Positions 30,519 through 36,616 of a DNA stretch of 36,616 nucleotides are shown here, piece after piece; positions within the stretch are counted from its first letter, which is position 1; each line of letters opens with the position of its first letter. Both the position numbers and the translations under genes were made by a program. A model generated the notes under the pieces. It searched no databases, was not told the DNA's origin, and worked only from the letters and a program-made list of their open reading frames with translations. This DNA is from a virus, in IMG/VR virus record IMGVR_UViG_3300041402_000582, positions 1-36,616 of that record. One strand, written 5' to 3'.

Positions 30519-31313
30519 CTACCCCTGTTCTAAGTATTTTTTAGGTACTTCTTGCTGGATGTTATTGACTGTTAAGAAAATGCTCAATGCTGATGGTGCT
30601 AATTTTGTTAGTGAATCGATGCCGTAGTGAGCGCATAGGGCTTGATGTGCCCAGTCCGTCGTGTATTTGATTGCTGTGGTTTTTAGTTGCCCCAGCATAT
30701 CTTGCGAGGCCTGCTCTGGTGTGCCTGTGGTCTCCACTGCGTTTTTGCTTTTTTTACGAAACTCATTCCAGCTCGGGATTAAAGCTAAATAACCTTTGTT
30801 GTGCTGCATCTCATGGCAAGCATGGCACATCGGGACCGAGATATAAGGCGGCTTGTAACTAGTTCCCGCATTATCAGATGTTCTTACATGCGACTCTTCA
30901 CAAACTGGTTCGCCAGTCTGTGGGTGCTGATCACAGTCGCCACAAACAACGCAAGGCCTGGACTGCACCCATTTTTTGTGAATTGCCTCAGTGCCTAATA
31001 CTTGCCACATCGCCGGCATTCTCAATAAGCCAGACTGGTGAATCCATTTTGCCAACTCGCCGTAAGAACCTTTTGTGATAACCGGTTTTTCTTTTGATGG
31101 TTCGATGTAACCCTGGGGAGGCATCACCTGCATAGCGCAATTGATAACCATGCCCTTTGTGTTGGCGTCCATAAATTGTGACCACGACTCTCGATCTGCG
31201 AGCTCAAATGAAACCCTATACATCGGCCCATCTTTTGTCTTAGAGCTGGTCGGGTTTGGGTTCATTAATTCAATATGAAAAATATCATGGAAATCAAGCG
31301 GGTTATTACTCAT
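30519..31313 (-). CDS. HNH/DUF968-like zinc-binding nuclease-type protein
   Basis: The start is ATG 31313 (MSNNPLDFHDIFHIELMNPN), overlapping the preceding stop by 8 nt. The second half has CVVCGDC (C121, C124), SHVRTSDNAG (H142) and SVPMCHACHEMQH (C163, C166, H167, H171), a treble-clef HNH/DUF968 pattern of a metal-dependent nuclease. DUF968-type proteins of phages lie near recombination genes. The N-terminal 100 residues form a separate domain of unknown role. Confidence 0.75.
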   Translation of the reverse strand: MSNNPLDFHDIFHIELMNPNPTSSKTKDGPMYRVSFELADRESWSQFMDANTKGMVINCAMQVMPPQGYIEPSKEKPVITKGSYGELAKWIHQSGLLRMPAMWQVLGTEAIHKKWVQSRPCVVCGDCDQHPQTGEPVCEESHVRTSDNAGTSYKPPYISVPMCHACHEMQHNKGYLALIPSWNEFRKKSKNAVETTGTPEQASQDMLGQLKTTAIKYTTDWAHQALCAHYGIDSLTKLAPSALSIFLTVNNIQQEVPKKYLEQG

Positions 31314-31533
31314 ATTTCTCTCTCGTGTTATTTCTGAGCCAGGTATTGGCTCTACATCGCCCAGCATTGTGTTTTCTGTGTTCCAGTGGCTCATCATCCA
31401 TGCCAGCAATAAATTCTCGCTTGTAGCCGCCCTTAAGATCCAAATACTTCTGTCTTGGTTGGCCTTTCAGCTTTTTATTCAGAAACTGCTGATCTTCTCT
31501 GAGCATTAGGTGGCTTATCTCGATATTTTCCAT
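31306..31533 (-). CDS. Small basic hypothetical protein
   Basis: The 75-residue protein (MENIEISHLMLREDQQFLNK) is basic and polar and overlaps the HNH-like gene by 8 nt. I do not recognise a family. Coupling suggests a role with the HNH-like protein. Confidence 0.6.
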   Translation of the reverse strand: MENIEISHLMLREDQQFLNKKLKGQPRQKYLDLKGGYKREFIAGMDDEPLEHRKHNAGRCRANTWLRNNTREKYE

Positions 31534-31563
31534 AACATATTTCTTATATTTGTTTTGGGTGGG

Positions 31564-31995
31564 TTAGTCGTGAGTAAGTAAGTTAAATCCACCTTGCTCT
31601 AATGTTTCGTAAACCGTCTTTCCTGACTGATCCTGCGCGTAGGGTAGAAAAACCTCGGTCATATCAGCCATTTCAGCATCAACAATAGCTAACTGAGCCT
31701 CTACCCAGTCTTTAAGAATTCGCCAAGCTACTTTTGCAGCTTGTTCTTTTGATTTGAGCTTGTTAGGTACTTTACGATCATTTTTAAGGGCTTTATAAAC
31801 GCCCTGAGTATTTGCTGGTAATCTGAAAAAAATCATTCCATGTGGTGTTGATATTCTGAATGACATTGCACACATAACGGTATCGTCATTATATTCACAG
31901 AGAATGGCTTGCGCTTTTGCCATTGCTAATTTTTTCTGTATCTCACCAGCGGTCTTTTCTGTGCTGATACTGGTTGTGTAATTAAGTATTGCCAT
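31564..31995 (-). CDS. Conserved phage/plasmid protein of unknown function
   Basis: The start at 31995 (MAILNYTTSISTEKTAGEIQ) was chosen because this is the usual start of the family and GAGG lies upstream; a longer frame to 32073 is less likely. The 143-residue protein with MSFRISTPHGMIFFRLPA and QAAKVAWRILKDWVEAQLAI matches a type often seen in phages and plasmids. Its function is unknown to me. Confidence 0.7.
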   Translation of the reverse strand: MAILNYTTSISTEKTAGEIQKKLAMAKAQAILCEYNDDTVMCAMSFRISTPHGMIFFRLPANTQGVYKALKNDRKVPNKLKSKEQAAKVAWRILKDWVEAQLAIVDAEMADMTEVFLPYAQDQSGKTVYETLEQGGFNLLTHD

Positions 31996-32242
31996 TAGCT
32001 TTCTATCCTCATAGTTTAGATATACCCCGCCATATTTCTTCATTGCAGGCAGTAACTTAGCCAACTCAGGCACTAGATAGAATCACTTATCTTCATGCCC
32101 TAATGAATACTCTATAAACCTGATTAGAACTAAATAACCAGATTAAGCAAATTTGGCCTCATGCCAAACTGATTCGCCTTACTTAGATACGGGGTATATC
32201 CAAGCCTTTATTTAAAATCCGTTTCCTGCAATCAATCCGTGA
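31996..32242. other. Non-coding stretch with an inverted repeat
   Basis: I see no convincing gene here. GATATACCCCG at 32019-32029 recurs as its exact inverse CGGGGTATATC at 32190-32200, 160 nt away. The region is AT-rich and precedes the 143-residue gene, so it may hold control sites or the remains of a rearrangement. Confidence 0.4.
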
Positions 32243-32392
32243 TTACATGCCGCAATTTCCGTCGATGTTGTCAATGGCAGACAGAGCATCTATGTTTTTC
32301 TTCCACGCAGCCACATAGCCCTTAATGTCGTTTGGAGTACGACCAACTATAAGGTTTTGCTTATGGCTCGAGATAGTTGTCTTAGAATTTAT
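32243..32392 (-). pseudogene. Coding-like frame without a start codon
   Basis: A minus frame of 49 codons to a TAA at 32243 reads like real protein (NLIVGRTPNDIKGYVAAWKK then NIDALSAIDNIDG). No ATG, GTG or TTG lies in frame before the upstream stop at 32393-32395. It may be the 3' part of a gene whose start was lost when the promoter/small RNA region entered. A rare start codon (ATA, ATC) is another possibility. Confidence 0.4.
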
Positions 32393-32406
32393 TTATGCTG
32401 TATAAT
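32377..32406 (+). promoter_or_regulatory. Plus-strand sigma70-type promoter
   Basis: TTGTCT (32377-32382), an 18-nt spacer and a perfect TATAAT (32401-32406) face right, against the surrounding minus-strand genes. Transcription would begin near 32413 and run to the terminator at 32488-32523. Confidence 0.6.
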
Positions 32407-32412
32407 GGCGTT

Positions 32413-32523
32413 ATGCCAGTTGAGTCGTAATTCTAGTAAAAACTGCTCAAACCAAGGGCGGTAACCCAAGGCTGATTTAATAATCATACGCGCTATCTCT
32501 CACTTTGGGAATAGCGCGTTTTT
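32413..32523 (+). ncRNA. Probable small RNA of about 110 nt
   Basis: A plus-strand promoter and a strong plus-strand terminator bracket a stretch with no substantial open frame. A possible stem pairs GTTGAG near 32419 with CTCAAAC near 32448, followed by GGGCGGTAACCC-type pairing and then the terminator hairpin. It is transcribed against the early genes. No known RNA family is recognised; a phage antisense RNA such as C4-type RNA is one possibility. Confidence 0.5.
32488..32523 (+). terminator. Rho-independent terminator, plus strand
   Basis: A perfect 8-bp stem CGCGCTAT/ATAGCGCG around a 14-nt loop is followed by TTTTT on the plus strand. The minus strand lacks a T-run after the stem, so the terminator acts on the plus-strand transcript only. 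It faces the end of the early minus operon. Confidence 0.8.
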
Positions 32524-32553
32524 ATTGCCTAACATGATTTGTCGTTATAGGGT

Positions 32554-32805
32554 TTAATAACCCATCTCGCTCAGCATTATTGATTTAGCAACATCACACA
32601 ATGCCAGGCATTCGCTCATTGTCATACCGGCTTGATGGAAACTTATATTGTAATCACCATTTTTATTATCAAGACTTAAAATCAATATCTTATCTGGCGA
32701 CATGTTTTTATTTTCAATGTCTTTAATAGCTGATTTTAATGAATCCATATGACTCAACATTTTACCGTTATTTGTAAAATCACCTAGTTTTGTTACTTCG
32801 CTCAT
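32554..32805 (-). CDS. Hypothetical early protein
   Basis: The 83-residue product (MSEVTKLGDFTNNGKMLSHM) has a C-terminal MTMSECLALCDVAKSIML, a pattern seen in small phage proteins that count or sense host factors, but no function is known. A GGATAGAGG site precedes the ATG. It is the last gene of the early minus-strand run before the small RNA region. Confidence 0.65.
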   Translation of the reverse strand: MSEVTKLGDFTNNGKMLSHMDSLKSAIKDIENKNMSPDKILILSLDNKNGDYNISFHQAGMTMSECLALCDVAKSIMLSEMGY

Positions 32806-32853
32806 GCCTCTATCCCATTGTTATGTTGTAATATTACTATCTTTACGGGCTTT

Positions 32854-33033
32854 TTATTCCTTTGCTAATCTAATTAAATCAGAGGCATAGAAATCATCAA
32901 TAAAACCGGAAAAAACCTCTTTTCCATCTAAACAAATATGAATACCGTTATCATTTGTAGAGTAGCTAAAAGTTGCTTTATATTTTTCACAAAGAGTCGC
33001 AAGCTCTTCTAAAAATGAATTTTTATCATTCAT
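32854..33033 (-). CDS. Small hypothetical early protein
   Basis: A start at 33033 (MNDKNSFLEELATLCEKYKA) after GGATAGAGAT gives 59 residues. It has short beta-type segments (ATFSYSTNDNGIHICLDGKE). No family is recognised. A similar leader (GGATAGAG) precedes the gene to its left. Confidence 0.6.
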   Translation of the reverse strand: MNDKNSFLEELATLCEKYKATFSYSTNDNGIHICLDGKEVFSGFIDDFYASDLIRLAKE

Positions 33034-33068
33034 ATCTCTATCCAATTGCTGATTAACGTATTAAGGGG

Positions 33069-33269
33069 CTAAGCTAGTTTAGATGAACAACAAGCCACAG
33101 TATCAAGCCCGTTATCTTCTGCAAATTTTCTCATATTCAAATACGCATCTTTGTAATTTTCTATTAGTTTAGCGGCATCCAGCCTTGCCTCTCTAACATC
33201 CGAATTACTATAACCATAAGGATTTCTTAATATATGAATAACATTAGATTCTCTTTTTTCACTTATCAC
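33069..33269 (-). CDS. Small hypothetical early protein, GTG start
   Basis: GTG 33269 has AAGGAT 6 nt upstream and begins MISEKRESNVIHILRNPYGY. The 66-residue helical protein ends with two Cys (VACCSSKLA). Its function is unknown. Confidence 0.6.
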   Translation of the reverse strand: MISEKRESNVIHILRNPYGYSNSDVREARLDAAKLIENYKDAYLNMRKFAEDNGLDTVACCSSKLA

Positions 33270-33295
33270 TTTATTATCCTTTCGTTAGTGGTGGG

Positions 33296-33637
33296 TTAGG
33301 CTTTAGTATCGGCATATTTCATAAGCTCTAAAGCTGTTTTCTTTGAAATCTTGCCGCTAGGTTTACATGCGTCATCGAAGCACATTTGGATAACTTTTTG
33401 TAAGCCGTCAATTTTTTTATCTCTCTCATCTGGGCAGCTTCTTGATACTTTGTAGGCTTCTTCTATGGCTCTTGATGTTTCGCTTGCGCCACATGGCATA
33501 CCACTGGAGCTACGCGCTGTGTAAAACCCATTACCATCATTTTTTACATTAAGCCATAATGTTTCGTTATCTTCTATTTGCTGGATTAAATAACCGACAT
33601 CACGGATTATTTCAAAAACATATTGATTGTCACTCAT
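33296..33637 (-). CDS. Hypothetical early protein
   Basis: The 113-residue acidic protein (MSDNQYVFEIIRDVGYLIQQ) has four Cys, three in the second half. No domain is recognised. It follows the next gene upstream by 2 nt, in the early minus operon. Confidence 0.6.
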   Translation of the reverse strand: MSDNQYVFEIIRDVGYLIQQIEDNETLWLNVKNDGNGFYTARSSSGMPCGASETSRAIEEAYKVSRSCPDERDKKIDGLQKVIQMCFDDACKPSGKISKKTALELMKYADTKA

Positions 33638-33639
33638 AT

Positions 33640-33957
33640 CTATTCGCTTTTATCGGTAGGTGGTAGTAGGGGTTTACATATCTTTTCTACAAGCTTATCA
33701 AGTGCGCAATAAACATCTACCGCGCTATCGTTTAATTTTCTTACATCCTCTTCATCATAATTCATAGGATTTAATTCCGGCTGGTCTTCTGCCATGTTTT
33801 TTATTCTTATTACTTCTTCACCTATACTCTTAGTCGCCTCATAATGAGCTATGAGCTTTTTAACTACATTTGCTTTTTCAGTGTTATGGATATAAATAAA
33901 ATCTAATAGCTTAATTTCTTCATCAGAAATATAACCAGTTGGTTTATCATCACTCAT
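33640..33957 (-). CDS. Hypothetical early protein coupled to membrane protein
   Basis: ATG 33957 overlaps the stop of the 43-residue membrane protein (ATGA) and has GGTGG 8 nt upstream. The 105-residue acidic product (MSDDKPTGYISDEEIKLLDF) is helical and charged. The function is unknown. Confidence 0.65.
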   Translation of the reverse strand: MSDDKPTGYISDEEIKLLDFIYIHNTEKANVVKKLIAHYEATKSIGEEVIRIKNMAEDQPELNPMNYDEEDVRKLNDSAVDVYCALDKLVEKICKPLLPPTDKSE

Positions 33958-34085
33958 GACAATATCCACCATTTTGTTAAAGACATAAGGCCCCAGGCTA
34001 TAAGGACTATAATAGCTACTGAAATATAAAAATGGTCAAACATGAAATCTGCCATCCGTTCTAGAAGTTTATCTAAATCACGCAT
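33954..34085 (-). CDS. Small 43-residue membrane protein
   Basis: A short frame starts at 34085, after GGGA, and encodes MRDLDKLLERMADFMFDHFY followed by a transmembrane segment (ISVAIIVLIAWGLMSL) and a short Trp-rich end. Its TGA stop overlaps the ATG of the next gene. One TM segment with a charged N-terminus suggests an inner-membrane protein, possibly for exclusion or host takeover. Confidence 0.65.
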   Translation of the reverse strand: MRDLDKLLERMADFMFDHFYISVAIIVLIAWGLMSLTKWWILS

Positions 34086-34102
34086 AGTTGTTTCCCATTA
34101 AA

Positions 34103-34354
34103 TTATCCACTGATCTTATCCATATATTTAAAACACTGGTTTCTTATATCTTGCACGGTCCAGTTGTTTAACATCGCCGACACTTCATAAACATCATCCA
34201 ATACTGTTTCTATAATATAAATATCGGGTTTTTTTGCTGAGCAGAAGACACCGCCTTTTGTGCGTAATGGTATGTAAGGTGTGTACTCGAACGTTACATC
34301 TAGCTCAAGATTCCCTGCTGCTTCGATTACTACTGATGTTTTGTGGATGCTCAT
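34103..34354 (-). CDS. Conserved small phage protein
   Basis: The 83-residue product with LELDVTFEYTPYIPLRTKGG and VEAxL-like later parts resembles a beta-type protein common in phage early regions. A GGTGA site supports the start. The function is unknown. It directly follows the Cro-like regulator. Confidence 0.65.
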   Translation of the reverse strand: MSIHKTSVVIEAAGNLELDVTFEYTPYIPLRTKGGVFCSAKKPDIYIIETVLDDVYEVSAMLNNWTVQDIRNQCFKYMDKISG

Positions 34355-34367
34355 AATTCACCGTTAG

Positions 34368-34634
34368 TTAATTAGATTTTTTTTCTTTCATCTCTTGGTA
34401 GCCCGCAAGGATCGATTCTTGCGTTAGGTAACAACCATCGACATGATGTTTTTTTGAATAATTAATAAAAATATCCATCGTCAAACCTGCTGCTGGCATA
34501 TTGGTACCGGCAATGGTCTGGTAGATATAATTAATACCTGTTTCCTTCTTCAAAAGCTTAGCAACTTCTTTTTTCTGTGCTGATGACAATTTTTTCAAAT
34601 AAATATGAAGTGCTATTTCTTTTTTCTTACTCAT
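34368..34634 (-). CDS. Cro/YdaS-like DNA-binding regulator
   Basis: The 88-residue protein has LKKLSSAQKKEVAKLLKKET followed by GINYIYQTIAGTNMPA, which fits a helix-turn-helix like the YdaS/Cro type, in which the recognition helix follows a Gly turn. It is the first gene of the minus early operon and lies opposite the plus recombination operon, the usual place of a phage repressor or Cro. The exact helix borders are not certain. Confidence 0.65.
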   Translation of the reverse strand: MSKKKEIALHIYLKKLSSAQKKEVAKLLKKETGINYIYQTIAGTNMPAAGLTMDIFINYSKKHHVDGCYLTQESILAGYQEMKEKKSN

Positions 34635-34679
34635 TATGGGCCCCTTAAGTCTAGCCTGTTTTTAAATTCTAATAATATA

Positions 34680-34708
34680 TTGCAATAATAATATGACATG
34701 AGTATAAT
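34680..34708 (+). promoter_or_regulatory. Promoter of the recombination operon
   Basis: TTGCAA (34680-34685), a 17-nt spacer and a perfect TATAAT (34703-34708) face right. TTGCAA is its own reverse complement, so a leftward promoter could use the same -35. The gene starts at 34746 after GGGGTG. Confidence 0.75.
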
Positions 34709-34745
34709 CTCAACTGTAGATCAATTCAAGCACGGGGTGTAAATA

Positions 34746-35579
34746 ATGAAAAAAGAAGAGAAACAAATAGTAGAGTTATCTGATGACCTGGTTAAAAAGG
34801 CTTATTCTGATAATGATTTCGAAGGGGTTGTTGATTTTATCAAGAGCCAGGTAGACCCGGATCGCGTATATGATATGGAGGTCAAACAGGATATGGCTGA
34901 TTGCCGTACCAATGCGCATAATGTAGCACGCTCAAAAACCCTCATCGAGAAAGCTGGTGCGGCGCTTATTAAAGCCGAGAAAGCTAAAATCGAAAAGAAA
35001 GTGAAAAGCATTAAAGACAGCCAAACGGATGTTGTAGCGGATCTTGTTGCACTGCAGACAGCGGTTCGACTGCCACTAACTAACTGGGAAACGGCCCGCA
35101 GTGATGTGGATAATAAGATTAAAACTATTGATGCTTTATCTCAATGCCTCAATGATTCGTCTGAAACAATTCAAACAAAACTGGATACTTTAAAATCTTA
35201 TCAAGATGATGAGATTGTTACCGATAAGTTACATGAATACCTGTCTGCTATCGATAGAGTTAACGGTATTTTAACTGGCCAACTAGATGTTGCTAAAATT
35301 CGTGAAAGCGAACAAGAAGAGCTTATGCGGCTTCGCGCAAGCTCACTAGCATCAACAGCACCGGCACCGGCAATCCCAGATATTCAAGATTCCGCACCGG
35401 CAGCAAGCGTGGCGCGCGATGAAGAGCCGGCTGATAAATCTGTTGAAGATATCCGCGCTGTTAATAAAGCAGTTGTTGCTGATCTCATATCAAAATGCAA
35501 GCTTTCTGAAGAACAAGCAAAAGCCGTAGTTATCTGCGTCGCTCAAGGCCGCATTGGTCATCTAGCCATTAACTACTAG
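34746..35579 (+). CDS. Recombination-operon protein (TolA-like annotated phage family)
   Basis: The 277-residue protein is mostly charged helix (KAEKAKIEKKVKSIKDSQ) with an Ala/Pro-rich linker near residue 205. Its C-terminus VVADLISKCKLSEEQAKAVV ending GRIGHLAINY matches a phage family often annotated as TolA-like and encoded beside ERF annealing proteins. It probably takes part in phage DNA recombination or exonuclease regulation. The first gene of its operon. Confidence 0.7.
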   Translation: MKKEEKQIVELSDDLVKKAYSDNDFEGVVDFIKSQVDPDRVYDMEVKQDMADCRTNAHNVARSKTLIEKAGAALIKAEKAKIEKKVKSIKDSQTDVVADLVALQTAVRLPLTNWETARSDVDNKIKTIDALSQCLNDSSETIQTKLDTLKSYQDDEIVTDKLHEYLSAIDRVNGILTGQLDVAKIRESEQEELMRLRASSLASTAPAPAIPDIQDSAPAASVARDEEPADKSVEDIRAVNKAVVADLISKCKLSEEQAKAVVICVAQGRIGHLAINY

Positions 35580-35589
35580 GAGAATTATT

Positions 35590-36420
35590 GTGAACGATAA
35601 AACAAAAGTAAATTACAAAGTAGAGAGTGAAGTCGATGCTATAGAAACACAGTCGGCAGGCGCTATTCAGTCTATCCCGGAACATCAAATGCCGCAGCAA
35701 TCACAATCTGTGCATCCGTCCGCGTTAATTAATGCGTACATGGCGAAACCGGATGTCGACATCGAGAAACTAGAGCAGCTATTTGAATTGCAAACCAAGT
35801 ATGAAGCGCACGAAGCTAAGAAATCATTCAATCGCGCTATGGCTCGATTCCGTGAGATATGTCCTGCTATTAAGAACGATAAGCGCGTTAATTTTGAAGC
35901 TAAAAATGGCGGGGCTGCAACTGATTATCGTTATGCTGGTTTGGCGGCAACGATTGAAACTGTCAAGAGCGCTATGGCTGAGTGCGGCTTATCTCACTCG
36001 TGGCGCCCGGTACAAAAAGATGATCAACTCCATGTGACCTGCTATATCACTCATGCGCTTGGACACAGCATCGAAGCAACGATGAGCTCAGGTCGTGATA
36101 CATCGGGTAACAAAAATAACATTCAGGCGCTCAAATCAACCAAGAGCTATCTTGAGAGAATGACATTTCAAGCATTGCTTGGGCTTGCGACTGATAGTGA
36201 TGATGATGATGGTCGTGGGTCTGAAGCAGAAATACAACCACCAGCGCCACTGGTTAGCAGAGACCAGGCAGCTAATCTTCAGGCGTTACATGACGAAGTG
36301 GGTGGTGACACTTCACCTATCTTGAATTTCTTCAAAGCCAGCGATTGGTCGGGTATTCCGGCAGAGTCTTATCATGCTGTTGTGCAAAAACTTGAGGCCC
36401 GCCGTAATGCCGATAATTAG
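35590..36420 (+). CDS. erf: ERF family ssDNA-annealing recombinase
   Basis: A GTG start at 35590 has AGGAG 7 nt upstream. The 276-residue protein matches ERF: KSFNRAMARFREICPAIKND, FEAKNGGAATDYRYAGLA and IQALKSTKSYLERMTFQALL. ERF proteins bind single-stranded DNA and catalyse annealing during phage recombination. A run of Asp (TDSDDDDGRG) follows the core. It pairs with the exonuclease gene that overlaps its 3' end by 14 nt. Confidence 0.9.
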   Translation: MNDKTKVNYKVESEVDAIETQSAGAIQSIPEHQMPQQSQSVHPSALINAYMAKPDVDIEKLEQLFELQTKYEAHEAKKSFNRAMARFREICPAIKNDKRVNFEAKNGGAATDYRYAGLAATIETVKSAMAECGLSHSWRPVQKDDQLHVTCYITHALGHSIEATMSSGRDTSGNKNNIQALKSTKSYLERMTFQALLGLATDSDDDDGRGSEAEIQPPAPLVSRDQAANLQALHDEVGGDTSPILNFFKASDWSGIPAESYHAVVQKLEARRNADN

Positions 36421-36616
36421 AATAAATGATCTTAAGCAGGGTAGTGACGAGTGGTTTGCTGCGCGTATGGCTATAGCGACTGGTAGCGGCTTCAGTCGCA
36501 TCATTACACCCAGTGGCAAGCCATCTAGCCAACAAGATGACTATATGGATAAGTTGGTAGCTGAGTGGTCAACCGGCAAGGTTGATGAAACCTTCAAGTC
36601 TGACTGGTTGAAGCGC
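36407..36616 (+). CDS. YqaJ-like exonuclease (partial, N-terminal 70 residues)
   Basis: The frame runs from ATG 36407 to the window edge. LKQGSDEWFAARMAIATGSG and IITPSGKPSSQQ match the start of YqaJ/lambda-exonuclease type recombinases; the GTR-like ATGSG segment fits the first core helix and strand. The catalytic Asp and Glu-x-Lys parts lie beyond the window. It would resect double-stranded ends and pass single strands to the ERF protein. Confidence 0.8.
   Translation, partial: MPIIRINDLKQGSDEWFAARMAIATGSGFSRIITPSGKPSSQQDDYMDKLVAEWSTGKVDETFKSDWLKR

Noticed and set aside
30671-31078. Plus-strand frames opposite the HNH-like gene
   Set aside because: They are antisense to conserved Cys and His motifs and have no initiation signals.
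32527-32550. GCCTAAC followed by GTTATAG as a possible attC site
   Set aside because: The outer boxes are only 10 nt apart, there are no inner boxes, and they overlap the region after the small RNA terminator.

Overview
This window is part of the genome of a tailed double-stranded DNA phage. It holds a complete head-morphogenesis set (small and large terminase, portal, scaffold, major capsid protein, a probable decoration protein), an SU10-type adaptor, a nozzle/stabilisation-like protein and large fibre-like proteins. The adaptor and portal types and the absence of tape-measure, tail-tube and sheath genes suggest a short-tailed (podovirus-like) particle. The host cannot be read directly. Gene families (ERF, YqaJ, DUF3268, YopX, peptide deformylase, GTA-type holin) point to a gammaproteobacterium, perhaps marine; this is inference.

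Layout, left to right. 1-12991 (minus strand): virion genes, running from the large terminase at the right to a tail-fibre gene that leaves the window at the left. 12954-14269: a zinc-ribbon gene and then a run of four very small genes separated by sites that look like integron attC recombination sites. 14246-15332: two small genes and the small terminase gene, preceded by a strong terminator. 15507-23540 (minus): many small accessory genes, including a PAPS-reductase-like PP-loop protein, a YopX-like protein, peptide deformylase, a nucleotidyltransferase-fold protein, a DUF3268 protein, an apparent -1 frameshift gene and an interrupted tRNA-Leu-like element. 23608-28461 (minus): fibre or receptor-interaction proteins and a sulfotransferase-like protein. 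28454-30514 (minus): a probable lysis block (coiled-coil/membrane protein, three-TM holin, DUF5675 protein, small membrane protein, secreted CxxCH protein). 30519-34634 (minus): an HNH-type protein and many small unknown early genes, ending at a Cro/YdaS-like regulator. 34680-36616 (plus): a divergent recombination operon (TolA-like partner, ERF annealing protein, YqaJ-family exonuclease) that leaves the window on the right.

Genes are tightly packed, and many stop and start codons overlap (TGATG, ATGA, TAATG), so translational coupling is probably common. Control signals that can be seen are a divergent promoter region near 34680, a promoter flanked by a perfect 10-bp inverted repeat near 30370, a minus-strand promoter near 23590, several intrinsic terminators, and a plus-strand promoter and terminator that bracket a probable small RNA at 32413-32523.

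The most unusual feature is the attC-like array at 13180-14269. Two sites have 5-nt and 6-nt spacers, and three have an unpaired extra base in the same arm, as attC sites do. Three of the four small genes end exactly at the predicted crossover point. No integron integrase is present in the window, so this looks like an integrase-less cassette cluster carried inside a phage packaging operon.
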